Below, piece after piece: positions 12,422 to 22,290 of a stretch of 64,000 nucleotides of DNA. Within the stretch, counting starts at the first letter, position 1; each line of letters opens with the position of its first letter. The position numbers and the translations under genes are program-made. Under the pieces are notes generated by a model. The model ran no database searches. It was not told where the DNA came from and was given only the letters and a program-made list of their open reading frames with translations. The stretch is from Saccopteryx bilineata (Eukaryota; Chordata; Mammalia; Chiroptera; Emballonuridae), in contig NC_089496.1 of the NCBI RefSeq assembly GCF_036850765.1, positions 51,219,613 to 51,283,612 on the forward strand, given 5' to 3'.

Positions 12422-12747
12422 CAGAGGTCGGGAACCTTTTTGGCTGAGAGAGCCACGAACGCCACATATTTTAAAATGTAATTCCGTGAGAGCCATACAA
12501 CGACCCGTGTACATGACGCATTATCCAATAAAAATTTGGTGTTGTCCCGGAGGACAGCTGTGATTGGCTCCAGCCACCCGCAACCATGAACATGAGCGGT
12601 AGGAAATGAATGGATTGTATGTAATACATGAGAATGTTTTATATTTTTAACGTTATAATTTTTTTTTATTAAAGATTTGTCTGCGAGCCAGACGCAGCCA
12701 TCAAAAGAGCCGCATCTGGCTTGCGAGCCATAGGTTCCCGACCCCTG
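12422..12747 (+). mobile_element. Non-autonomous hAT element A, perfect 8-bp TSD
   Basis: It starts CAGAGGTCGGGAACC and ends GGTTCCCGACCCCTG, inverted repeats differing at one position. The 8-bp duplication CTGTAGAC flanks it exactly at 12414-12421 and 12748-12755. The 326-bp body has no transposase frame. The element is little decayed. It is unrelated in its interior to the other hATs here. Confidence 0.92.
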
Positions 12748-12924
12748 CTGTAGACAATGGTTAAAACCGAAGGTAAGCCTGCTGGTGAGGACTGCTGTTC
12801 AGTTCTCTCTCTGTTCCTGGAGCAAGTCTTCCGGGCACATCACGGAAGTAAGAGAGAGAGGCGGGTGCCCGGCTACGCCGTGAGGTGAGAGAGGCGCCCG
12901 CCTGGTGCCCGGGGAGAGTTCTCC

Positions 12925-13149
12925 GGGAGTCCGCCACGGCACTGGCCGGTAGAGCGGCCCCTGACCTCTGGGAGTCCGCCACGGCACTGGCCGGTAGAGC
13001 GGCCCCTGACCTCTGGGAGTCCGCCACGGCACTGGCCGGTAGAGCGGCCCCTGACCTCTGGGAGTCCGCCACGGCACTGGCCGGTAGAGCGGCCCCTGAC
13101 CTCTGGGAGTCCGCCACGGCACTGGCCGGAGGAGCGGCCCCTGACCACA
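12925..13149. repeat. 45-bp GC-rich minisatellite, 5 copies
   Basis: Five head-to-tail units of 45 bp begin GGGAGTCCGCCACGGCACTG. The first four are identical by eye, and the fifth has changes near GGAGGAG and at its end. Because 45 is a multiple of 3, open frames run through it on both strands. These frames are artefacts. Confidence 0.95.
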
Positions 13150-13387
13150 GGTGGCTATCGGAACCTCGACACACGGGGCTGCTGGGACTGTGCAGTTCAG
13201 TCTGAAATTTCACTGAATTTTAGATCATTTAAATGTGAAACTTCAACTACTGGAAAAAAATTTTAAGTTTGTTTGGAACAACTTGTGTCTGTGAGTCTAC
13301 ATTATTAACAGCACATTTTTATGAAATCTAATACGGATTTCCCGTGAGAACTCAGTACCCAAACGGAGTTGTGCTGTAAGTGTAAAG

Positions 13388-13389
13388 TG

Positions 13390-13444
<55 letters not shown>
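13388..13444. repeat. Compound (TA)n(TG)n microsatellite
   Basis: About 13 TA units run straight into about 14 TG units, giving a possible cruciform/Z-DNA junction. Confidence 0.95.
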
Positions 13445-14320
13445 TCAGACTCCACATGAAAAACTCGAGTATCAATATTTGTTAATAATTTTGAAGTTGA
13501 GAATGGAAATAGATATCTTAGAGATACTAGGTGAAATCATATATATTACGAAAATTAACCCACCTGTTTCTTTTTTAACTTTTCAAATGTCATGACCAAA
13601 AACACTGACATTCCATATGTAACTTGCATTTTATTTCTCGACAGTGCTGGCCTCAGAAAGACATCTGTCATGGTGTCCCTGTAGGACATTATTCTTCGAA
13701 TAGTAGTAAAACTGTCTTCCACCTGCACGTATACCCAGAGTAGTGGTAGGAAGTATGCCACGCTGGGCACACACAGCAAATAACCCATGTTGTTAAAACC
13801 GACCGCTAGGACCCCAACAGATCACATTTTTTGCCTAACAATATGATCTTGCTTTAAAGCTCTGGTCTCCAGTTCTATAGTTTGTCAAACTGGACATTCT
13901 GAAATCAATAACTTTTTGTTTTAGCAACCTAACCCCTTCTCTTTCATTTTTAATTAATAAGATGTCAATGAGAAGGCCAGCTGATAAAACAGATACAAAC
14001 AGAGATGCTCAGGTGGAATTGGGGGTGAAGGACTCACATGCCCCCCCTCCACTTCTCCGGTCACCCCCCCCTTCTGATGGGCACGATTTGAAAACCCTGT
14101 TGCTCAATGATTTCCAGGCCTACTCATCTGAGTCTTCAGTGCCTCCCTGAACGTAGAGTCACTGTCACCACCTGGGACCCCCTTATGATCGGGGCCTGCC
14201 ACTCCTGTTTACAAGGTCTTCAGAAAGCACGGCAGCCCTGGTGGTCTCCGCAGCCATTGCGGGTCACCCACCTTCCCAAACTGGCTGCCCTGCTGTTCCC
14301 GGCCCTTCACGACCCTCATC

Positions 14321-14334
14321 ATTGCTATGGAAAC
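14321..14334 (+). promoter_or_regulatory. X-box-like (RFX) motif
   Basis: ATTGCTATGGAAAC resembles the RFX X-box GTTGCYATGGNAAC with one change in the left half and one in the right. It is a single motif match only. Confidence 0.3.
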
Positions 14335-14784
14335 GTGCAAGTCACTCCCGGCAAATGCAAGCAAAGGACAGCCATGGAACGGGTGACCTCCCACCTCTCA
14401 CGGAAGGCCCCGGGGGGCGCTGGTCTCATTCAGACTCTGACCCAGTTCACACCAGTCGAATAAACGCTCTGCAGAATGAGACGGCGTGCCACACAGTAAC
14501 GCGAGGGGGAACACGGGGCACCTTTCGGTGACGAGTTTTCACCAAACTCAAGTTTCTTTTCCTCAATGGCATTATGAATGATTCACCTAGCCAGCCCAAC
14601 ATTCCTTTGTAATCTGACTTGTTGCGGTGACTGCCGAACTCATCTCCCTGTGGCCTGACTCCATCAGACAGACTGAGCGCCGAGGGGACCCCCTTCCCCT
14701 ACTCACCCCCCCACACACACGAATGCAGCACCCAGGAAGCTGACAAGCGTGCGAACAACACCTCGGGTTTGCCGGTCCCTCTCT

Positions 14785-14975
14785 GGAGAAACACGGGCAA
14801 GCTCCTAATGCTCCGCTGCCTCAATGTCCCCATCCAGAAAACAGGTATACAAACAGCCCCGTTGCAGCTGTTGTAAAAACTCCGTGAGTTATTACACCCC
14901 CCTAAAATGTACTGAAGGGTGCCTGGCAGACAGTAAATGCTCACGGCAGGTTAGCTATTCCTGTCATGCCTGGTT
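14785..14975 (+). repeat. MIR SINE
   Basis: The MIR order is clear: GGGCAAGCTCCTAATGC, CTCAATGTCCCCATCC, GTTGCAGCTGTTGT, then GTGCCTGGCAGACAGTAAAT and GTTAGCTATT. Confidence 0.7.
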
Positions 14976-15249
14976 TTATTCCAGCGGCTGGGGGAGGGGG
15001 GAGTTCTGCCTCTCCAAATCTCAGGGCTGCGTGTCAGGGACTGGATTCAACTTAGCTGTCTGCACCTTGCAATGCTGATGGTCGCCTGAAGACCTAGGGG
15101 AATCCATTTCTCTTATATCGCTACATTTAATCTTTCTATTATGTCCCACATCCTACAAATTCCAGGGAGAGGCAGCAGGAAGAAGCCCTTCCTCAGGCGT
15201 GAACAGATCAGTGACAAGGGTGCGGTGAGCTCTGGTGCCTGAAAGAACA

Positions 15250-16091
15250 GTTTTTTTCTTTTTATTGCATTTATTGGGGTGACATTGGTTAATGAAATGA
15301 TGCAGGTTTCAGGGGTACAACTCTGTAACACATCATCTGTATGTTGTGTTGTGTGTTTACCACCCCAAGTCCAGTCTCCGTCTGTCACCATTTGTCCCCC
15401 CTCTCTGCTCTCCCACCGCCCCATCCCCTGCCCCTCCGGTGATCACCACACTGTGGTCCATGTCTGAGTGCTTTCTGTTTTTTTCTTACTCCCTTCACCT
15501 GTTACACCCAGTCCCCCAACCCCCTCCCCTCTGACAGCAGGCAGTCTGTTCTCTGTATCTATGAGTCTGTTTCTATTCTGTTTGTTCATTTATTTTGTTC
15601 ATTAGATTCCACATAGGAGAGAAATCGTATGGTTTTTGTCTTTCTCTGCCTGTCTTATTTCACTTTAGCATAATGCTCTCCAGGTCCATTCATGCTGTCG
15701 CAAAAGGTAAGATTTCTCTCCCCCCCCCCTTTTTTTTTACAGCTGAGTAGTATTCCATTGTAGAAATATACCACAGCTTTTTTATCCACTCATCTACTGA
15801 TGGGCACTTGGGCTGCTTCCAGATCTTGGCCGTTGTACACAGAACTGCAATGCACACAGGGGGGCTAATCATCAGGAAAATGCAAATTAACCCAGAGTGA
15901 AATATCACCTCATGCCTGTCAGAATGGCTGACATCAATGCGTGCTGGCACGTGTGTGGAAAAAAGGGAACCCCCGTGCACTGCTGGTGGGAATGCAGATG
16001 GGGGGCAGCCTCTGTGGGAAACAGTATAGAGTATCCTCAAAAAAAACAACAACAACCCCCCCCAAAAAAAACCACAAACAAACCTGAAGAC
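15250..16091 (-). mobile_element. Twin-primed (5'-inverted) L1 insertion
   Basis: From 15250 to about 15861 the sequence is L1 in minus orientation: poly-T, 3' UTR, then the end of ORF2. On the minus strand this gives the recognisable QPKCPSVDEWIKK and TMEYYSAVK peptides. From about 15863 to 16040 the sequence is an earlier part of ORF2 in plus orientation: ATCAGGAAAATGCAAATTAA, TCACCTCATGCCTGTCAGAA, GCACTGCTGGTGGGAATGCA. This arrangement is a 5' inversion. The 9-bp repeat GAAAGAACA flanks the whole unit (15241-15249 and 16092-16100). The ORF2 piece is broken and not functional. A short A/C-rich stretch at 16035-16090 is unexplained. Confidence 0.88.
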
Positions 16092-18039
16092 GAAAGAACA
16101 TTTGCAAGTCCCATAATTCTAGTTGCACCAACCCTCCAAGCTCAGGTGAGAGAAAACCACCAAGTCCTAGTGTCGCTGCTGAGCCTCAGCCGAGAACGCC
16201 CGGGGCCTCGTCCAGGTGCTGACGGCGGGCCCGGGGCAGCGGGTCACCGAGAGGGGCTGTGGCAGAGACAGGGAACCCATGTGCAATGAGGAAACGCTGA
16301 ACTTGAGGGTGTAATAAATTCTTGGCTGTTCTCCCGGGACAGAGATCCTCCTTGACCCTGAAATGAGCTGTCATCAAAGCGCTTCATGATTACGCCTAAA
16401 TGTATTTCCTGAGGCCCAGGGGAGAGTTTCCTAGCTTGCAAGTTCTTCGACTGCCATGATCCAAAAATAGGTTAATAACTACTATTAATTTTTTTTTTTT
16501 TAGCATTTTTACGGCTTCCATAAAAAGGCTGTTTCTTCTCTCGTCCTTGCCAACAGGTGCCAGGGCCTCGCTCGCATGCAGGGACATGACGGGGGGGGAG
16601 GAGGAACCGAGAACAGGATGGAGGGCCGTTCTGATGAGGTGACCGTCACTCGGCGCACAGCCACGGGAAGCATATTGCCTCCGAGCGGTGCCTGCCTCCA
16701 GGTGTGCTGAGGAGTGCGCTGCAGCCAGGAGGCTCACCTGTGCACACCTGCCGACCGTCGGGAGGCCCCGCCTGCAGTTCTAGACAGGTCTTCGGCTAAC
16801 GCACGAGTGCCCGACCTGGTCAAGGGGCTGGCTTCCCTCTAGGTTGAGTACTGTCACCCACAGCGAGGAGACCGTCCCTCTCCTCCTGGGGCATTAGCCC
16901 ACTGTCTCAAGGCTCACATGATGCGGAGGTCTCTCCCGGGCAAGCCTTCTCCAGGCGGAACCTGCCTCCCTCTGTGTTTCCTTTGCCCATTCCTCCCGGA
17001 TCCTGTCGAGGACCCGGCACACTGCATTCTAGAGCCGCGTGAAGACCCGCAACACTCTCTCCTGTCGAAAGGACATTGTTTTAAAGGACAAGCCAGGAAG
17101 ACGTCCCTGTACAACTACTTCATGTGCATTTCTTTATAAACCAGATACAAATGCTCCCCCCCTCTTTTCCTCTCTGTTATTTGAACCCAAGTGGACTGTA
17201 AATAGAAGAAGACATCAAGTCCTGGCACAAAAGATAGGAAATCACATTAAAAAAAATAAAAGAAGTAGCAGGGATAAAGCCTATGAAAAACCAGCAGACA
17301 GACAGAGACACCGGCGGACGTTCCCGGGCAGAGATGGGAGCCCCGGGTTCGGCCCCCGCTCCCTGAACCCGAACCAGAGACAGTGCCTCTGCTCTCCACG
17401 GTCGGTCGGAAGGACGGTGGTTCCTCTGGAAACCTATGCCGTGCTTGAGTTCTGTCTGGCTGCATGTATTTTTAAGTTTGCAGCTAGAAGCGTCCCTACA
17501 GGCAAAGAGTTTCCCCTTCTACACGTTAGCTCTCCATTGCCTGTTTACAACCACGCTGTCTTATTCTTCCTGCTTCCACCCGACGAAATTGAAAATTTCA
17601 TCACCAGTGTCAGAAAATGAACCCCCCTGGGGGAACAGAGCAGTAGCTCAGAGCATCCATTTCCCCTGGCAAAGAGCCAATCCTTGGATATAACTTTGCA
17701 AACCTTTTCTGGTTTTCAAGAGGTTTAATAAGGATGCAAAACAGAGTCATTTTGCAACATGATTTCTGACAGCTAAGATTTGTCTGAACGCACAACACCC
17801 CTTTGCAATTAATCTTTTTTTTTTTTTTTTAAAGAGAGAGAGAACATATTTCAATTTGGAGACTGTTTTCATGAGAAAAGAAAGGGAGGCTGCCCAGCTC
17901 GGTGGCACATTTCCAGAGCCAAGTAGAGCAGCACACGCAGGGGAGATGCTTCCTTGTGCTGGGGGTCTGAAGAGCGTGTGACAGACCATTGTAATCACAT
18001 CTCTCTTCACAATGCAAACACCGGCAGCACAGTCGAGCA

Positions 18040-18740
18040 GCTCGCGGCTCGCCGCTGGGCTCAGTGCCTGCATCCTTCTCTCTCTTCCCTGCAACGACTC
18101 CTGTACATTTAGTGATAAAGCCCCGTCTTTGGAAATGGATCGCTACCCCGGGAAGCAAAGCAAAAACTCCACTCCTCACACGCATCCCAACTAGACCAGC
18201 CGATGTCCAAGTCTAACACACGGTCTACTACAAATCCGACCATACTCATACCCCAGCCATGCACGCAGCCTTTGCCACACGGAAGCTCACACATCACGGA
18301 ATCCTGGGCTGCCTGTGCTTCCCACGCACGAGCTTGCTCCAGTTCAGAGTTTCCTCTGCAAGACAATAGGACAAAGCTACCTCTGAGCGCAGGCTGCTGA
18401 TACCAGCGCTGGACAGATGTGGAAGGCAAGAGGTTTACTCACCAAGCTCCCGTAAGTGCATCTTTCCCAACTCCAAACACTGCTGCTTCCCAAGCGGCCG
18501 CCGCCGCCCAATGACTTAGAGTCGTCCCCCAGAAGGACACTGTGCGGGAACGCCAGCCGGTTCCTGAGAAAGCTTGTGGGCGAAACAGGTTTCCAGTTGA
18601 GCCATGTGAATGGAGGCGCGCCGCACACCTTGGACTGGCAGACACTTCCAAGTCCGGGAGGACGAGCATGGAGCTGTGCTTATGTTTATGGAGCTGGAGC
18701 CCAGGGGTGCTGCGATTGGCAGGAGTGGCGGCGAGATCGG
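18040..18740. promoter_or_regulatory. CpG-rich block with paired CCAAT boxes
   Basis: The region carries many CpGs, including a GCGGCCGCCGCCGCCC stretch near 18495. At 18714-18744 a GATTGGC and a GGCCAATCA lie in opposite orientations about 25 bp apart, as in NF-Y-bound promoters. No TATA or transcript evidence is available. It could be an enhancer or an intronic promoter. Confidence 0.35.
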
Positions 18741-19009
18741 CCAATCAAAGGGAGCCTCCGTTTCAGGGAAACTCCTGCTCGTTTATGTAGCATCTTCAGA
18801 GATCAATCCGCTCTTCTAGGAAGAGCTCTCTCTGCTTATACACTATCGCAGGAGGAAAAATATAACTTCGCTTCCACGTTAGTGCCTGATGGCTTTTGCC
18901 AGTCAACACAGAGCTCCCCTGCTTGGTGTACGCCTCAATACCCTCACTTTTATTTTATAAGGAACTAAAAGAAAGGGGGAAAAAGGGAGAAGAAAGAAAA
19001 AAGAAAGAA

Positions 19010-19260
19010 AGCTGGTGATGGGCTGGGGATAGTTCATATTCATCAGCCTCCACCTGGTTGGCAGAAATGAGGGGAGAGAGCCCGGGCTCAATAATTACTG
19101 ATTCCGTTGCCATGGAAACAGACAGGCTGCGGCGAGTTGGATCTGTGTGGAGCATCTGCTGCCAGACCCATAATCGGCTGCAATCTCATCTCTCCCCCCC
19201 TCCCCACTGTGGTTTGATGGTGAGTTTGCTTTTTCCCTCCTTCCCTTCACGTGCAGCTCT
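19010..19260. promoter_or_regulatory. Candidate conserved element with RFX X-box
   Basis: This is a low-repeat block holding GTTGCCATGGAAAC at 19106-19119, a near-palindromic X-box recognised by RFX factors. AATAATTACTGATT (a homeodomain-like site) lies just before it. The absence of repeats and the motif packing suggest a conserved non-coding element, but conservation cannot be tested here. Confidence 0.4.
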
Positions 19261-20853
19261 TGCTCAAAAAAAAAATAGCATGTAACCGCTTACTGTGCAC
19301 AGAAACTGCACATGCACCCCTGCGTGCTCACATGGCCAGAAAGGCATGCACGCCAGGGTGCATCCCAGCCGGGAGGACGGGGTGGGGATGGGGTTCTGGG
19401 AGGACCCACACTCCGATTCCTTCTGCGGAAGTAAATAAACAGCTCTTCTTGTGCCTCTACTCCCCGTTAAAACACTGTTAAGTTCTCCTAAGAATGCCTT
19501 GGATACCTTTGGAAATATCTGCCATCTAAATGGCCCCGAGAGCCCCCAAATAAAAGTCTGCAATGGCATTCCTCCGAGGGACTGTGGTGGTTCCGAGCAC
19601 ATCTTTGGAATGAAGTAATTACGCCGGGAAGTGTGTGGAAGATTTTAAAGCACAGTTGTTCTTAGGTCCCGCTTCTTCTGTGCATTAGCACCTCCTCCCC
19701 ACGGCATCCCGAACACTGGGATTTCTGTGGGGATGTCCTGGATTTGCTCAGCCCGTTGACAAGTGCTCAGAATCCTCCTCTGCTTGCTCCAAATTCTCCC
19801 CGTTGCATGACCAAAGTTAATGTCACAAACTCCAGAGGTGCTGCTACATTCCTATTCCACAGCAGGGGGCACCACTGAGCAATAAATATCTCCCTGGCCT
19901 GGTCAAACCCAGCATGGGCTCAGAGGACGCTAAAGGCACAGGTAGGTCTAGGGAGGAAGCCCTCAGTTCCACAGAGAGCGACTGAAAATGGCAAGTGTCA
20001 AAGAAGGCTGTGATTCTGGCTTAACTTGGAAAGAAAAGAACTATTCTCTGACCACTCATCACAAACCTTCTCTTCCCCAAAGGTCTCGGCAAGCCACAAA
20101 CCATGCATGATAGACCAGTCTTTGCGGGGCTGAGACCTGCTCTCTGTACGTCTCTGGCTCTTGAACCCAAGGTGAACTGCCCAAGTACCACACACCCACT
20201 GTCTAACAAGCAGTGGGGGCCAGGGCTCCTTGATTCCTAAGTCACTCTCAGTCCTGACCCATGTCCATCCATCTCCAAGTGCCTGGTGCCGGCCCAGTGA
20301 TCTCGGTGTTGGCTTTGTTCTTTCAAGAACCGAACCCTGGGTTTCCGCTTTGTCTCCTTGTGCCACTGTGAGCTTGGGGAGAAATTCTCACCCACGTTCT
20401 GCCTCTCGGGCACCCAAGTCCAACCCCCAAATCCAACACTGGCTCTCTTTCTCAGCTCTGTCCAAACTGCCGCCACCCGCTGGGTTGTGGATAGCTCAGG
20501 GTGTCTCCACCGTATGTCTGGGACATAGGGACCCATACCCTTGGGCCCTCCCACCTTCCCGAGACTGTCCAAAAATCACCGCCATTTTTACGCAGAAACA
20601 TGTCATTCCAATCAGGCCTTCCCTCAACCAAAATGTAACCATTTCTTTGTTATTCACCAATATTTAATGAGAGTTTGTATGCCAAACACTGGGCTAGTAA
20701 CCAACAACTTAACATGGGTTTTTGCCTTACAGCGTAAAACTCGAGTTAGAAGAGGCAAATTTATGCAAGTATGACTGTCGTAGAGGTCTGAAGACACAAA
20801 TCATAAAAGGACTCACGGAGGCGAGGAAATGTATCCTGGAAGAAGCTCTAAGG

Positions 20854-21219
20854 CAGGAGTCCCCAAACTTTTTACACAGGGGGCCAGTTCACTGTCCCCC
20901 AGACCCTTGGAGGGCCAGACTATAAAAAAAACTATGAACAAATCTCTATGCACACTGCACATATCTTATTTTAAAGTAAAAAAAACCAAAATGGGAACAA
21001 ATACAATATTTAAAATAAATAACAAGTAAATTTAAATCAACAAACTGACCAGTATTTCAATGGGAAATATGGGCCTGCTTTTGGCTAATGAGATGGTCAA
21101 TGTGCTCCCCTCACTGACCACCAATGAAAGAGGTGCCCCTTCCAGAAGTGCGGCGGGGGCCGGATAAATGGCCTCAGGGGGCCGCATGCGGCCCGTGGGC
21201 CGTAGTTTGGGGACCCCTG
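20854..21219 (-). mobile_element. Non-autonomous hAT element B, short form, perfect TSD
   Basis: The ends are CAGGAGTCCCCAAACT and AGTTTGGGGACCCCTG. The 8-bp duplication CTCTAAGG lies at 20846-20853 and 21220-21227. It is the same family as 30111-30578 and 52282-52629 but in reverse orientation. It shares with the latter an internal deletion. No transposase frame. Confidence 0.93.
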
Positions 21220-21506
21220 CTCTAAGGAGAGGGTAAAAGTGAGTGGATTGAAAACGATGAGAGGAACGTCTGAGACCTAGGTAGCGAGTGATACACGCTA
21301 AGGACCTGCGCTAGGAGTGCGGCATCTCTGGAAACCCCAAAAAGAGCCAAGGTGGCTGCTCACAGAGAACGAGGAAAAGGATGGTGTGAGACGAGCCTGG
21401 AGAAGCAGAGGCCAGGCCTGCAGGGCCCTAGAGACCGCAGTCGGGAGTCTGGCTGTTATCCTAGGAGTGACAGCGGCCACTGAAGCGCTCCGTTCAATGA
21501 CGCAGG

Positions 21507-21751
21507 GACACAGACGACCGACCGTGTGGTGACTCGCCGAGGGAGAGGCGGGTGGGGAGGGGTGGACGAGGTGAAAGGGGGAGTAAACGGTGACGGAAGG
21601 AGACTTGACTTTGGGGTGGAGAACACGCAGCTCAATATAAAGATGACGAACTGGAGAACTGTACCCCTGAAACCTATACGAGTCCATCAGCCAACATCGC
21701 CCCCAATCAACTCAATCAAAATAAATAGTTTATAAAAAAATAAAATAAAAA
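21507..21751 (+). mobile_element. 5'-truncated L1 3' end
   Basis: The segment matches the L1 3' UTR seen at 39600-39841: a G-rich GGGTGGAGAACACGCAG stretch, then AACTGTACCCCTGAAACCTAT, CATCAGCCAACATCGCCCCC and an AATAAA-containing A-rich tail. Confidence 0.75.
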
Positions 21752-21929
21752 TAACTGAGTCCCACCCCTCCTCCCCAACACCCCAACATAACGCAATATA
21801 TCCCTCAGTGGCTCTCAGCACTATATTAGGGTAGCGATCTGACGGGAACAGTCTCTTTCACGGCATCCATGTATTTGTTGGACCAACCTAGCCCCCGTGC
21901 ACCGGGCAGTGAAGAGGCCAGGTTGCTGT

Positions 21930-22100
21930 CTAGACACTTTATCTAGACTAACTGACTGAGTCCTTACGGTGACCCCGTGAGGCGTGACGGCTATTCCTTC
22001 CACACCGAACGGGGAGAGCGAGAGGGAGGGCGGTTGAGTAACCTGACCAAGGTCGCTAAGACGAAGAGCGGCAGAGCTGGGATTCGAACCAACAGATTCT
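21930..22100 (-). repeat. MIR SINE
   Basis: A well-preserved reverse MIR: CCCCGTGAGGCG, AACCTGACCAAGGTCGCTAAG, GCAGAGCTGGGATTCGAACC, CTAGCTCCAG. Confidence 0.75.
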
Positions 22101-22109
22101 AGCTCCAGT

Positions 22110-22290
22110 TTCAGGGTCGTCCGTGGGGACCACCTGTAGCAGCATCACGTGCAGTTCTCATCCAAATGCATATTCCGGGGGGGGCCTTCCCGCACCCCCC
22201 TAAACCAGAATCCCAGAGAGTGGAGTGCAGGAACCTCTTCCCAAGCCCTCCGGGGTATTCGCATACACTGCACAGCTGGGGCGTCACTGC
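22110..22290 (-). mobile_element. MER5-like hAT relic
   Basis: The order GGGGACCACCTGTAGCAGCA, TCACGTGCAGTTCTCATCCAAATGCA and AAACCAGAATCCCAGAG resembles a reverse MER5A. The termini are eroded. Confidence 0.5.

Noticed and set aside
12761..13213. Repeated-peptide frames on both strands
   Set aside because: A direct consequence of the 45-bp minisatellite, whose period is divisible by three.
15690..16055. 121-codon frame with L1 ORF2-like peptide
   Set aside because: It is the broken end of ORF2 in a twin-primed L1, joined to inverted sequence; not an active protein.
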